Origin: Nitrospirales bacterium
GTDB lineage: Bacteria; Nitrospirota; Nitrospiria; Nitrospirales; UBA8639
Reading direction: 5' to 3'
Length of the DNA: 64,000 bases
Assembly: GCA_022828225.1 (NCBI GenBank)
Contig: JAJEJG010000005.1
Coordinates: 1 to 64,000, forward strand
The position numbers and the translations under genes are program-made. Shown here one piece after another: positions 1 to 7,722 of this stretch. The notes under the pieces are model-generated. The model saw only the letters and a program-made list of their open reading frames with translations, ran no database searches and was not told where the DNA came from. Numbering within the stretch: position 1 is the stretch's first letter; each line of letters begins with the position of its first letter.

Positions 1-130
1 ACTGCGCCATCCCTTTCTGCCCCATCACTTTCGTCAGCGCCGAGGTCAGCGTCGTCTTCCCATGGTCCACGTGCCCGATCGTCCCCACGTTCACGTGCGG
101 CTTCTTCCGATCAAATTTCGCCTTCGCCAT
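1..130 (-). CDS. tuf: elongation factor Tu, N-terminal part (cut by window edge)
   Basis: The reading frame starts at the ATG complementary to 128-130 and runs off the left edge, so only 43 residues are visible. They contain the EF-Tu G1 P-loop [10 protein letters not shown] near residues 19-28. EF-Tu is the GTPase that delivers aminoacyl-tRNA to the ribosome. The gene is the last visible member of a tRNA-Tyr/Gly/Thr-tuf unit on the same strand, an arrangement known in many bacteria. Confidence 0.97.
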   Translation of the reverse strand, partial: MAKAKFDRKKPHVNVGTIGHVDHGKTTLTSALTKVMGQKGMAQ

Positions 131-249
131 CTGCTCCTCCCAAACACATCGTCTCCGACGGGAACCGCGTCATTCCCACGTGAGACAAACAATCCTGCAT
201 TCTAGAAATTAGACCTCATTGATATTTCAGTGACAATTCAGCGAGATAA

Positions 250-325
250 TGGAGCCCACGACGCGGATCGAACGCGTGACCTCGTCCTTACCAAGGACGT
301 GCTCTGCCAACTGAGCTACGTGGGC
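250..325 (-). tRNA. tRNA-Thr (anticodon GGT)
   Basis: On the minus strand the acceptor stem GCCCACG pairs with CGTGGGC, followed by discriminator T and an encoded CCA. The anticodon loop TTGGTAA carries GGT, which reads ACC/ACT threonine codons. It lies between tRNA-Gly and tuf and is probably processed from one transcript. Confidence 0.97.
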
Positions 326-393
326 CTTGTGAATGGAAACGCGAATTCCTGCACCGCTGGTCGGATTGACCACGTCACGCTTCAAACGTTCGC

Positions 394-468
394 TGGAGCG
401 GGCGACGGGATTTGAACCCGCGACAGCCAGCTTGGAAGGCTGGAACTCTACCACTGAGCTACGCCCGC
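394..468 (-). tRNA. tRNA-Gly (anticodon TCC)
   Basis: The minus-strand acceptor GCGGGCG pairs with CGCCCGC, with encoded CCA. The anticodon stem CCAGC/GCTGG encloses loop CTTCCAA with anticodon TCC (glycine GGA/GGG). It is the second tRNA of the tRNA-tuf transcript. Confidence 0.97.
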
Positions 469-569
469 CACCGTTGTTTTCGAATTCGCCGTCGGCCTGA
501 CTCACTCCTTTGACTCAAAAGACCAGTAATGAACGTCCCGTTTATCTCGTCGTACACGTTTCAACATTA

Positions 570-654
570 TGGTGGGCAGGCAAGGATTCGAACCTTGGAA
601 GCCGACGGCAGCAGATTTACAGTCTGCCCCCTTTGTCCACTCGGGTACCTGCCC
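570..654 (-). tRNA. tRNA-Tyr (anticodon GTA)
   Basis: This is an 85-nt class II tRNA with a long variable arm. Acceptor GGGCAGG pairs with CCTGCCC, and CCA is encoded. The anticodon stem GCAGA/TCTGC encloses CTGTAAA with anticodon GTA. It is the first gene of the tRNA-tuf unit. Confidence 0.97.
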
Positions 655-825
655 ATTCAACAACTCACTCGTTTGGCAGTCCCCTCCTACGTCAATAAAA
701 TTAAGGGAAAGGGTAAAGCGGGGATACAAGACAAAGCCCAATTTCTCCTGCAAAACAGGCAAAAGAGGGCATTTCGAGCGTTATCCTTTTAAAGACCGTT
801 AAGGGCCGACCCCACCAAACGAAGC

Positions 826-854
826 ATTATATATACGGATCAGGGGTCCGTCAA
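826..854 (-). promoter_or_regulatory. sigma70-type promoter of the tRNA-Tyr/Gly/Thr-tuf unit
   Basis: On the minus strand TTGACG (849-854) is followed by exactly 17 bp and a perfect TATAAT (826-831). It points at tRNA-Tyr about 170 bp downstream. This is the best sigma70 match I noticed in the window. Confidence 0.85.
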
Positions 855-920
855 GCGACAAAGTGGGAGGAATTGGCAGACGTTGTCCCCGGTTGACAGG
901 CTTTTTCGAGAGCCCCTAGC

Positions 921-1475
921 ATGGCCGCCATGACACGACCGGAACCGGTTTCTTCGACGCTGCCCGGACGGGCCTTCATCCTGCGGGTCCTCCGCCTGAC
1001 GGCCTGCCTCATTCTGGGCGCCAATTTCCTGGCGTTCTCCGCGCCACCGCCGCCTCTATCATCCGCGGCAGGCGGTTTTTCAGGCGGGCTGGCTACGATT
1101 TCGACACCCGACGGACTCATGATTTATTGTGAAATCGCCGATACGCCGGCCAAACGGAGTCAAGGCCTGATGTTTCGCACGCGCATGGCCCCGGATCGAG
1201 GCATGCTGTTCACCTTTCCGGAGTTTCTGGAGCCCGGCTATTGGACGTTCTGGATGAAGAACACCAAAATGCCCCTGGATATTCTATGGCTGGATCAGGA
1301 TGGGACGATCGTCCACATCGAACGATCCGTTCCGATTTGCACGAGAACCGACAACCTCTGTCCCCGCTACCGGCCGAAAACCGCGGCGGTCCAGGTCCTG
1401 GAACTGGGCGCGGGACGAGCCGCCACGCTGAACCTCAGCGTCGGCACCCACCTCACCATCGAGTTACCGAAATAG
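921..1475 (+). CDS. DUF192 family secreted/anchored protein
   Basis: The 184-residue protein has an N-terminal hydrophobic segment (about residues 20-42) that looks like a signal peptide or anchor. A DUF192 domain follows from about residue 60. Recognisable family features are the stretch around MFRTRMAPDRGMLF, the FWMKNT motif and the LDILWLDQDG strand. The function of DUF192 proteins is unknown. Start could be residue 1 or Met4. TTGACA at 893-898 lies just upstream but its -10 would overlap the start codon. It converges with relA/spoT, with only 5 bp between stop codons. Confidence 0.85.
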   Translation: MAAMTRPEPVSSTLPGRAFILRVLRLTACLILGANFLAFSAPPPPLSSAAGGFSGGLATISTPDGLMIYCEIADTPAKRSQGLMFRTRMAPDRGMLFTFPEFLEPGYWTFWMKNTKMPLDILWLDQDGTIVHIERSVPICTRTDNLCPRYRPKTAAVQVLELGAGRAATLNLSVGTHLTIELPK

Positions 1476-1480
1476 CGCGC

Positions 1481-3685
1481 TCACGAATGTTCCCATTCCC
1501 GAACGCGTTTGGCTGAAATGACGCCATCCACCCGCCCGATGCCTTCGATCGCGTGCTCGAGGTGGCGGGTATCGGAAATTTCGATCATGAAGTCCAGAAC
1601 GGCCTTTTGATCTTCCCGTGTCGTAATTTCCGCACGGCTGATGTTGGCCTTGGAAGCGGCGATGGCTGACGACACGTTGGCCAACACGCCGGGACGATCA
1701 AAGGTCAACACGCAGACCTTGACCAGATGCCGCTCGTCCACCGTCATGTCCCATTCCACTTCGACAAGACGATCTCTTTCATAGTCCATGGTCTCAAGGT
1801 TGGGACAGCCCTTCGCGTGGATCGTCAGCCCGCGACCGCGGGTGAGGTAGCCCAGGATCGGATCGCCCGGCACCGGCACGCAACATTTCGACAACTGCAT
1901 CAAGGCGTCCCTCCCGCCCATGACCTTCACCGATTTCAGCGGGCTCTGGGCCGGAGCCGTCTTGGGTGCTCCACGAACGGGTTCGCCGTCTTTGTCCGTG
2001 TCCCCGCCGGGCACGAGCCAATTGACCAGTTGCACGGCGGACAGGCGCCCGTAGCCGACCATCCGCATCATCTCCTCGCAGGAGGCATAGCCACGCTTGC
2101 GCGCGACCTGGGACAGCCCGTCCGATTCGGACCACTGCGCGGCCGGGAGTTGACGACGGCGAAATTCGCGTTCGAGCAACCGGCGCCCCAATTCCAGCCC
2201 CTGCTTTTGCTCTTCGTCTTTCAGATAATGTTTGATCTTCGCCCGCGCGCGGGACGTCTGCACGAACTTCAACCACTCCTTCTGCGGGACCTGAGTCGGC
2301 GACGTGAGAATTTCCACGGTGTCACCGCTGGCCAACTCCTGCCGCAGGGGCACGATCTTTCCGTTCACTTTCGCCCCCACGCACCGGTCACCCACCTGGG
2401 TATGAATCGCATAGGCAAAATCCACCGGCGTGGAGCCGAGCGGCAGTTCCTTGACTTGGCCCTTTGGCGTAAACGCAAAGACCACGTCGTGAAACACGTC
2501 CAGGTGAAACAGGTCGAGTTTGACGGAATCCATGAACTGGCGGTTGTCGGACAGGTCCCGGTGCCACTCCACGAATTGCCGGAGCCAACTGAAGACCTTC
2601 TCGTCGCGCTCGTCGACTTTCACCTGTTCCTTGTACCGCCAGTGCGCCGCCACTCCGTATTCCGCGAGACGATGCATTTCTTCCGTGCGGATTTGAAACT
2701 CCACGTGATCGCCCTGCGGCCCCAACACCGTCGTATGCAGCGACTGATAGAGATTGTTGCGCGGCGTGGCGATGTAATCCTTGAAGCGCTCGGGCACCGG
2801 CGGCCATGCTTCATGCACGACACCGAGAATCGTATAACAATTGATCTTGGTGTCGGTGATCACACGAATCGCCACCAGGTCGTGCACTTCCTCGAACGTA
2901 ATGCCCTGGCTCTCCATTTTCTGATGAACGGAATACAGATGCTTGGGCCGTCCGACCACCCGACCGGGCAAGCCGGCCTTGGCCAAGGCATCGAGCGTTT
3001 CCTGAATGATCGACTCGACGTCAACGTGCCGTTCTTCATCCCGTTTCGCCACCCGCAGCTTCAACAGGGAATAGGCTTCCGGCTTGAGGTATTGAAAACA
3101 TAAATCCTCAAGTTCCTGCTTGATCCCGCTCATACCCAGCCGGTTGGCCAACGGCGCATAAATTTCCAGGGTCTCCTGGGCGATCTGCTTTTGTTTCGTT
3201 TCCGGCAGATGGCCCAGCGTACGCATGTTATGCAGACGGTCGGCCAACTTGATGAAGACCACCCGGATGTCGTCGGCCATCGACAACAGCATCTTCCGGA
3301 AATTCTCGGCCTGCTTCTCTTCGTACGTGCGGAACGGGATTTGGCCGATTTTCGTCACGCCTTCCACGAGATGCGCGACTTCATCCCCGAAATGCGTCTG
3401 CAACTCCTCCTGAGTCGCGACGGTATCTTCCAACGTGTCATGCAGAAGCGCAGCCACAATGGCGGTCACGTCCAGCTTGAGGAACGTCAAAATGCCGGCA
3501 ACGGCCAGCGGGTGTTGCAGGTAGGGTTCGCCGGACCGGCGAGTCTGCCCCTCATGCGCCTTCGCGGAAAACTCATACGCGCGCCGAAGCAACGCCTCAT
3601 CCGCGTCCGGATAACAACTCTGCACCTCCCGGACCAAATCATCGATCTCTGTGACACTGGTTACCGACATAAAAAGATTCCCCAA
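1481..3685 (-). CDS. rel: bifunctional (p)ppGpp synthetase/hydrolase, RelA/SpoT family
   Basis: This long RSH protein (734 residues, the usual length) makes and degrades the stringent-response alarmone (p)ppGpp. The HD hydrolase motif LLHDTLEDT is intact at about residues 80-88, and LADRLHNMRTL follows, so hydrolysis should work. The synthetase domain contains YQSLHTTV and the ATP/GTP-site segment near AEYGVAAHWRYKE. A TGS domain begins at VFAFTPKGQVKELP, then a zinc-finger/helical part with CCVPVPGD and a C-terminal ACT domain. The start may be Met1 or Met6 (MSVTSV). It appears to be the only long RSH in the window. Confidence 0.97.
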   Translation of the reverse strand: MGNLFMSVTSVTEIDDLVREVQSCYPDADEALLRRAYEFSAKAHEGQTRRSGEPYLQHPLAVAGILTFLKLDVTAIVAALLHDTLEDTVATQEELQTHFGDEVAHLVEGVTKIGQIPFRTYEEKQAENFRKMLLSMADDIRVVFIKLADRLHNMRTLGHLPETKQKQIAQETLEIYAPLANRLGMSGIKQELEDLCFQYLKPEAYSLLKLRVAKRDEERHVDVESIIQETLDALAKAGLPGRVVGRPKHLYSVHQKMESQGITFEEVHDLVAIRVITDTKINCYTILGVVHEAWPPVPERFKDYIATPRNNLYQSLHTTVLGPQGDHVEFQIRTEEMHRLAEYGVAAHWRYKEQVKVDERDEKVFSWLRQFVEWHRDLSDNRQFMDSVKLDLFHLDVFHDVVFAFTPKGQVKELPLGSTPVDFAYAIHTQVGDRCVGAKVNGKIVPLRQELASGDTVEILTSPTQVPQKEWLKFVQTSRARAKIKHYLKDEEQKQGLELGRRLLEREFRRRQLPAAQWSESDGLSQVARKRGYASCEEMMRMVGYGRLSAVQLVNWLVPGGDTDKDGEPVRGAPKTAPAQSPLKSVKVMGGRDALMQLSKCCVPVPGDPILGYLTRGRGLTIHAKGCPNLETMDYERDRLVEVEWDMTVDERHLVKVCVLTFDRPGVLANVSSAIAASKANISRAEITTREDQKAVLDFMIEISDTRHLEHAIEGIGRVDGVISAKRVREWEHS

Positions 3686-3715
3686 ACGTACTCACTCATT
3701 CCCTGACAATACCCG

Positions 3716-3768
3716 CTCCACACTCCCTCTCCCCCTGTGGGAGAGGGCTGGGGTGAGGGGGTAACACA
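3716..3768. repeat. pyrimidine-rich palindromic repeat (CTCTCCC...GGGAGAGGG type)
   Basis: A run of the form CCCTCTCCCCCTGTGGGAGAGGG followed by CTGGGGTGAGGGGG can fold into a hairpin. Related copies occur near 15.83 kb, 15.94 kb and 26.07 kb. It lies downstream of the toxin gene and upstream of rel. Confidence 0.7.
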
Positions 3769-3798
3769 CCTCTTGCTTTCCAAAAAGCCGGTCATCTT

Positions 3799-4053
3799 TC
3801 ATTGTCGATAAGCCCGTTTTCTGTGGAGAACACGATCGACAGAAACAATTCGTTCCTCATCGTTGATCCCATAGAGAATCCGATAAACGCCTGCACGCAG
3901 ACGGTAATCCGTTCTGGCACGAAGTCTCTTTGCATCACGAGGGCGAGGATTCTCTGACAGACCCTGAATGTGCCGACTGACCAAGCGAGTATATTGCGAT
4001 GGAAGCTCGGATATATCTCGCATGGCGCGACGGCTGATCTGAACGCTATACAT
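3799..4053 (-). CDS. RelE/ParE-family toxin
   Basis: The 84-residue basic protein has the RelE/ParE fold pattern: an N-terminal MYSVQISRRAMRDI strand-helix, the helix with LPSQYTRLV, then DYRLRAGVYRILYGI and a C-terminal RVLHRKRAYRQ tail. Family members are mRNA interferases or gyrase inhibitors; the sequence alone does not decide which. It overlaps the upstream antitoxin gene by 8 bp, the usual translational coupling of type II pairs. A longer frame starting at 4094 exists on the same strand in another phase, but has no family resemblance. Confidence 0.88.
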   Translation of the reverse strand: MYSVQISRRAMRDISELPSQYTRLVSRHIQGLSENPRPRDAKRLRARTDYRLRAGVYRILYGINDEERIVSVDRVLHRKRAYRQ

Positions 4054-4267
4054 CTAGCCCGTTCGTTCGTAACTCCACCTTCGCCTGTTCCCAAGGGACG
4101 TACTCCTCACCCGACTCTCGGACGCGGTCCATCTCTTGTAGGTCCCCGAGGTCTTCCAGCAGGCTCAACAGTGCCTCCCAAGTCGCGTAATCCAGTTGCA
4201 CGGCCTGCTTTTTACCAGTGGGATCCACGACAAATTGGGCTTTCTGAATCAATTCGTTGGCTTGCAT
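4046..4267 (-). CDS. Phd/RelB-like antitoxin
   Basis: The 73-residue acidic protein has an N-terminal part (QAVQLDYATWEALLSLLEDL) typical of Phd/YefM-like DNA-binding antitoxins and an acidic C-terminal tail expected to wrap the toxin. It is first in a two-gene unit with the RelE/ParE toxin and overlaps it by 8 bp. A 14-bp perfect palindrome 17 bp upstream is the likely autorepression site. Family assignment is by pattern and context. Confidence 0.8.
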   Translation of the reverse strand: MQANELIQKAQFVVDPTGKKQAVQLDYATWEALLSLLEDLGDLQEMDRVRESGEEYVPWEQAKVELRTNGLDV

Positions 4268-4284
4268 ATTTGCCTCCGTCTTTG

Positions 4285-4298
4285 CATATCCGGATATG
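4285..4298. promoter_or_regulatory. palindrome CATATCCGGATATG, candidate operator of the toxin-antitoxin pair
   Basis: A perfect 14-bp inverted repeat lies 17 bp upstream of the antitoxin start codon. Type II antitoxins generally repress their own operon by binding such palindromes. The assignment is positional inference. Confidence 0.55.
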
Positions 4299-4309
4299 AA
4301 CGGCCTGGA

Positions 4310-5368
4310 CTACGCTGAATCACCACGAGTTTTCCTCAACCACGAATCATATATGTTCTTCGTCAATTTGCTGATTTTTTCTTTATGGTCTTCCCAATCA
4401 CTGTCAGAATGAAGCACTAATCCATGGCGCTCTCGCTGGCCGACCCCCAATGCCGAAAAAGAAGATTCTGCCTTGATCTCATCGAACTCAGTCTGACAGA
4501 GCTTAAAAGCGCGATGGTAAAAACCTACATGGATTCCATTTTCGGTAATAGAAACAGAAGAGTAGGCACGCCCAGTCCCCGATTCTGGATCAGTCATATA
4601 GTAAGTCACTCTGTTGCTGCGCACAGCAACTCCAGCTCCTCGAAGGATGTCTCGAAACATATCCGTCGCGTTCTCGAACGGGTAATGCACGCCCCTATCT
4701 CTGGCGAGACCAAGCAATAAATTCCACCGTTCCGCACGGCTTGGTCTTCTTGTCGGTAGTCGAGATTCGAAGTCCTCAAACCCTTCCACGTCTACCTGTT
4801 TCACCAAAAAAATCTTACCGTCATGTTCGAAGCCGTGGAAAGTCAGCAGTGATATGTCCATGTTGCTGTTGTTGGCGAGGAAATTCACCATCCGTTCCGT
4901 TCTCTCATCAGCACCCAGCCCGACCAGAAACATTCGCAATGGCTTCAACGATTCCAATTCCTGAAATGATTCCATTTCTTGAAAAGCCTGACTGTACCAG
5001 CCCTGAAAATCTTCAATTTTGTCAATACCATGCGCGCCTGATCTTTCGGATATGTATTCGGCGAGGTCGGTAAGGTCCATGCTATCGAGATAAGAGGCAT
5101 AGTCTATGACCTGTGCCACGGCATCGCGTGACAACGTGCCGCGCTTCAACTCAAACACAACCAGCCTGCCTTCGTCATCCACGCCCAACAGGTCGAGCGG
5201 CCCGCCATCAGTAGGAGTCTGCCGGCCAACCAACGTCACGCCCTCCATCAGCAAATCCGGATGCTTGACCAGGTTTTCTTCCAGTAGTTGTTCGCTCGCC
5301 ATTCCGCCAGCCGGATTCAAGGGTGCAGCCTGAGCGCCTTCAACAACCCATATCTTGACTTCTTCCAT
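4310..5368 (-). CDS. NucS/DUF91-like PD-(D/E)XK nuclease-domain protein
   Basis: The 352-residue protein has a restriction-like nuclease core: GPLDLLGVDDEGRLVVFELK (about residues 56-75) shows the Asp and the ELK of a PD-(D/E)XK site, as in the NucS C-terminal domain. The family includes mismatch- or branched-DNA endonucleases and uncharacterised defence-type proteins. The C-terminal half (about 200-350) resembles a separate alpha/beta domain of unknown role. It lies 15 bp downstream of recJ on the same strand, so the two DNA-end-processing genes may be co-transcribed. The exact substrate cannot be told. Confidence 0.72.
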   Translation of the reverse strand: MEEVKIWVVEGAQAAPLNPAGGMASEQLLEENLVKHPDLLMEGVTLVGRQTPTDGGPLDLLGVDDEGRLVVFELKRGTLSRDAVAQVIDYASYLDSMDLTDLAEYISERSGAHGIDKIEDFQGWYSQAFQEMESFQELESLKPLRMFLVGLGADERTERMVNFLANNSNMDISLLTFHGFEHDGKIFLVKQVDVEGFEDFESRLPTRRPSRAERWNLLLGLARDRGVHYPFENATDMFRDILRGAGVAVRSNRVTYYMTDPESGTGRAYSSVSITENGIHVGFYHRAFKLCQTEFDEIKAESSFSALGVGQRERHGLVLHSDSDWEDHKEKISKLTKNIYDSWLRKTRGDSA

Positions 5369-5383
5369 GTATGATCCTCTTTT

Positions 5384-7084
5384 TCACCCCACGCGCACGT
5401 CACGCAGACGGAGTTGAATGCGGCTCGAGCCTTTCCATTCATTCAACTCGGGAGTGAACGCCGCGTCGATCCGACCATTGCCCGTATCGATTGAGTCTGC
5501 CAAGTCTCCCATCCGAAACCCGATACTGTCCAGGGGAACGGAGCCGGGCTGGCGAAGGACCAACTTCAGGTGACTCTCCCCGACCACGCGTTTCTCCAGC
5601 ACCGAAATCCCCCGACTCACAAAGGTCGGCTCGGGATTACCCGTGCCGAACGGTTGCAGGCGCTCCAGTTCCCGGATCAGGGGAAATTGTACGTCGGCAA
5701 GCCCGACCTCCGCATCCACGTCCACGGTGGGAACCTGTTGTCCGCCCTCCAGCAATCCCTCGACGGCTCCCTCAAACCGGTGCCTGAACCCGGCAAACGC
5801 TTCTTCCCTGACCGTGAGACCCGCGGCCATGGGATGCCCGCCGAAGGCCATCAAGTCCGATGCACATTGCTGCAAGGCCCGGCACACATCCAAGCCGGCT
5901 ACACCCCGGACCGACCCCTTGCCGATTCCCTGCGCGTCGAACGTCACCACGACCGCAGGCCGGTGATAGCGTTCCACCAACCGCGCCGCGACAATGCCGA
6001 TCACGCCGATATGCCACCCTATCGCACCGACCACAATCGCGGGCTGCGGGTCCCCGGCGTCCACCTGTGCAATGGCCTCCCGGGTTATCTCTTCTTCAAT
6101 CTCTCGCCGGTGGCGGTTCAGGCTCTCCAATTCCTGGGCAAGTTGAAGCGCTGCGGGTTCGGACTCCGTGGTGAGCAACCGGACACCCAACTCGGCATGG
6201 GCCAATCGCCCGGCCGCATTCAGACGCGGGGCCACGCGAAACCCGATCGTACCGGCTGAACACGTCCCGTTCAGACCCAGATCCCGGGTCAGCGCCCGGA
6301 TCCCGCAGCGCGTGCCTTGGGCCACCTGGGCCAACCCGTCCCGGACCAGGGTCCGGTTCTCGTCCGTGAGCGGAACCAGGTCCGCGATAGACGACAACGC
6401 TACCAGGTCGCGATACGTCTCCACCGATATGCCCGCGGGCCGGTATTTCCGCACGTACGCTTCGGCCACCTTGTAGGCCAAACCGCCGGAACATAACCCG
6501 CGAAACGGATAGGCGGAGTCCGGGCGATACGGATTGATGAACGCCACCGGCTCCGGCATGCGCGCTTGAAGCTGATGATGATCGGTGACAATCACGTCCA
6601 TGCCCAGGGACCGGGCCGCCTCGATTTCCGCGTATGAGGTCGTGCCGCAATCCGCGGTGAGCAACAGGGAAACGCCGCGCCCGGCCAGTTTCCGAATAGC
6701 CCCTTCATGCAGGCCGTACCCTTCCTCCTGCCGGTGCGGGATATAGACGTCGGCCTGCGCGCCCACGCTCCGCCAGAACAGGAGATGCAGGCTCGTGGCC
6801 GCCATCCCGTCAACGTCATAGTCCCCGTAAAAACAAATCCGCTCCCCGCGTTGAATGGCGAGATGAAGGCGGTCGATCGCCTGTTCCATATCCGGCAACG
6901 TGAACGGATCATGGGTCAAGCCGCCGGAAGAGGAGAGCCAGGCTTTGGCCTGCTCCGGCTCGGTCACGCCGCGGCCACACAAAACCGTTGCCGTCAGGGG
7001 CGAAACACCCAGGGATCCGGCCAGGGTCGAGACCTGTTGCTGATCAACCGACCGCACCCGCCAATTCGTGGATGGCATCGTCAT
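5384..7084 (-). CDS. recJ: single-stranded-DNA-specific exonuclease RecJ
   Basis: RecJ degrades single-stranded DNA 5' to 3' in recombination and mismatch repair. The 566-residue length is normal. The DHH phosphoesterase motifs are present: DYDVDGM at residues 88-94, TADCGTT, VTDHHQ, and the DHHA1 motif GGHPMAAG. The C-terminal OB-like domain is also present. The gene follows a repeat-filled gap after the Pup gene and precedes the nuclease-domain gene. Confidence 0.97.
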   Translation of the reverse strand: MTMPSTNWRVRSVDQQQVSTLAGSLGVSPLTATVLCGRGVTEPEQAKAWLSSSGGLTHDPFTLPDMEQAIDRLHLAIQRGERICFYGDYDVDGMAATSLHLLFWRSVGAQADVYIPHRQEEGYGLHEGAIRKLAGRGVSLLLTADCGTTSYAEIEAARSLGMDVIVTDHHQLQARMPEPVAFINPYRPDSAYPFRGLCSGGLAYKVAEAYVRKYRPAGISVETYRDLVALSSIADLVPLTDENRTLVRDGLAQVAQGTRCGIRALTRDLGLNGTCSAGTIGFRVAPRLNAAGRLAHAELGVRLLTTESEPAALQLAQELESLNRHRREIEEEITREAIAQVDAGDPQPAIVVGAIGWHIGVIGIVAARLVERYHRPAVVVTFDAQGIGKGSVRGVAGLDVCRALQQCASDLMAFGGHPMAAGLTVREEAFAGFRHRFEGAVEGLLEGGQQVPTVDVDAEVGLADVQFPLIRELERLQPFGTGNPEPTFVSRGISVLEKRVVGESHLKLVLRQPGSVPLDSIGFRMGDLADSIDTGNGRIDAAFTPELNEWKGSSRIQLRLRDVRVG

Positions 7085-7085
7085 A

Positions 7086-7206
7086 TGTTTGGATTATGGA
7101 GCAAGGGAATTTTGGATTGTGGATTAAGGAATTTTGGATTTTGGATTAAGGGAATTTTGGATTTTGGATTTTTGATTTAAAAATCAGCAATCCACAATCA
7201 GCAATG
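7086..7206. repeat. interspersed GGATT-type palindromic repeat, copy 1
   Basis: Tandem variants of GGAATTTTGGATT and GGATTGTGGATT are followed by TTTAAAAATCAGCAATCCACAATC, the reverse complement of the same unit, so the element can fold back. It lies between recJ and the Pup gene. Further copies are at 7.5, 9.3, 11.8 and 13.95 kb. Confidence 0.85.
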
Positions 7207-7281
7207 CTTTTGCGATTCTCCGGCCACACGGTACTCGTGAAACAAGAAAAATGACGGCGGAAAAAAGAAAAGAAAGAGGAG

Positions 7282-7479
7282 TTACTCTCCCCCTTTCTGG
7301 ACGTAATTCTTGACGAACTCGGCCGCGTTCTCTTCCAGGACTTCATCGATCTCGTCGACCAACTGATCGATGTCCTCCTGGAGCTTCTTGCCGGTTTCAA
7401 GGACCTGAGGATTCGGCTTGACTTCCTGATCCTGCGAGGAATTCTTAGGTGCCTCGGATTTCCGTTCCTGCTTTTCCAT
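7282..7479 (-). CDS. pup: Pup, prokaryotic ubiquitin-like protein
   Basis: This 65-residue protein is hydrophilic and probably disordered at its N terminus. Its C-terminal half LVDEIDEVLEENAAEFVKN followed by YVQKGGE closely matches actinobacterial Pup, including the terminal Gly-Gly-Glu. Pup is ligated through this Glu to substrate lysines by PafA, and tagged proteins go to a bacterial proteasome. Because the last residue is already Glu, no deamidation by Dop would be needed. The genes that usually accompany it (dop, prcBA, mpa/ARC, pafA) are not in the window; neighbours are recJ and a PhoD-like gene, with repeats on both sides. The start has an AAGGAAAGG ribosome site. Confidence 0.9.
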   Translation of the reverse strand: MEKQERKSEAPKNSSQDQEVKPNPQVLETGKKLQEDIDQLVDEIDEVLEENAAEFVKNYVQKGGE

Positions 7480-7491
7480 GGCCTTTCCTTT

Positions 7492-7608
7492 AAGGAATTG
7501 TGGATTGCTGATTGTGGATTAAGGAATTTTGGATTGCTAATTTTGGATTGTGGATTTAAAAATCAGCAATCCACAATCAAAAATCCACAATGCTTTTCAA
7601 TCCACAAT
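7492..7608. repeat. interspersed GGATT-type palindromic repeat, copy 2
   Basis: The same inverted unit as copy 1 occurs here: GGATTGCTGATTGTGGATT, then AAAAATCAGCAATCCACAATC. It lies just upstream of the Pup gene, so Pup is bracketed by two copies. Confidence 0.85.
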
Positions 7609-7722
7609 TCTTCTAGACAGAATAGCCCAGCCTCTCGAAGGGGTCAAGACACTGAAAAGGGCTGTGGCCATGCACACGCAACCTGAGTCGAAATGCCGGC
7701 GCGTATTGAATCTGACCGATTC

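Noticed and set aside
227-802. Several short frames over 227-802
   Set aside because: They cover three well-formed tRNA genes and their spacers.
1727-3103. 458-codon open frame on the plus strand
   Set aside because: Antisense to the rel gene, His/Arg/Pro-rich, no recognisable domain.
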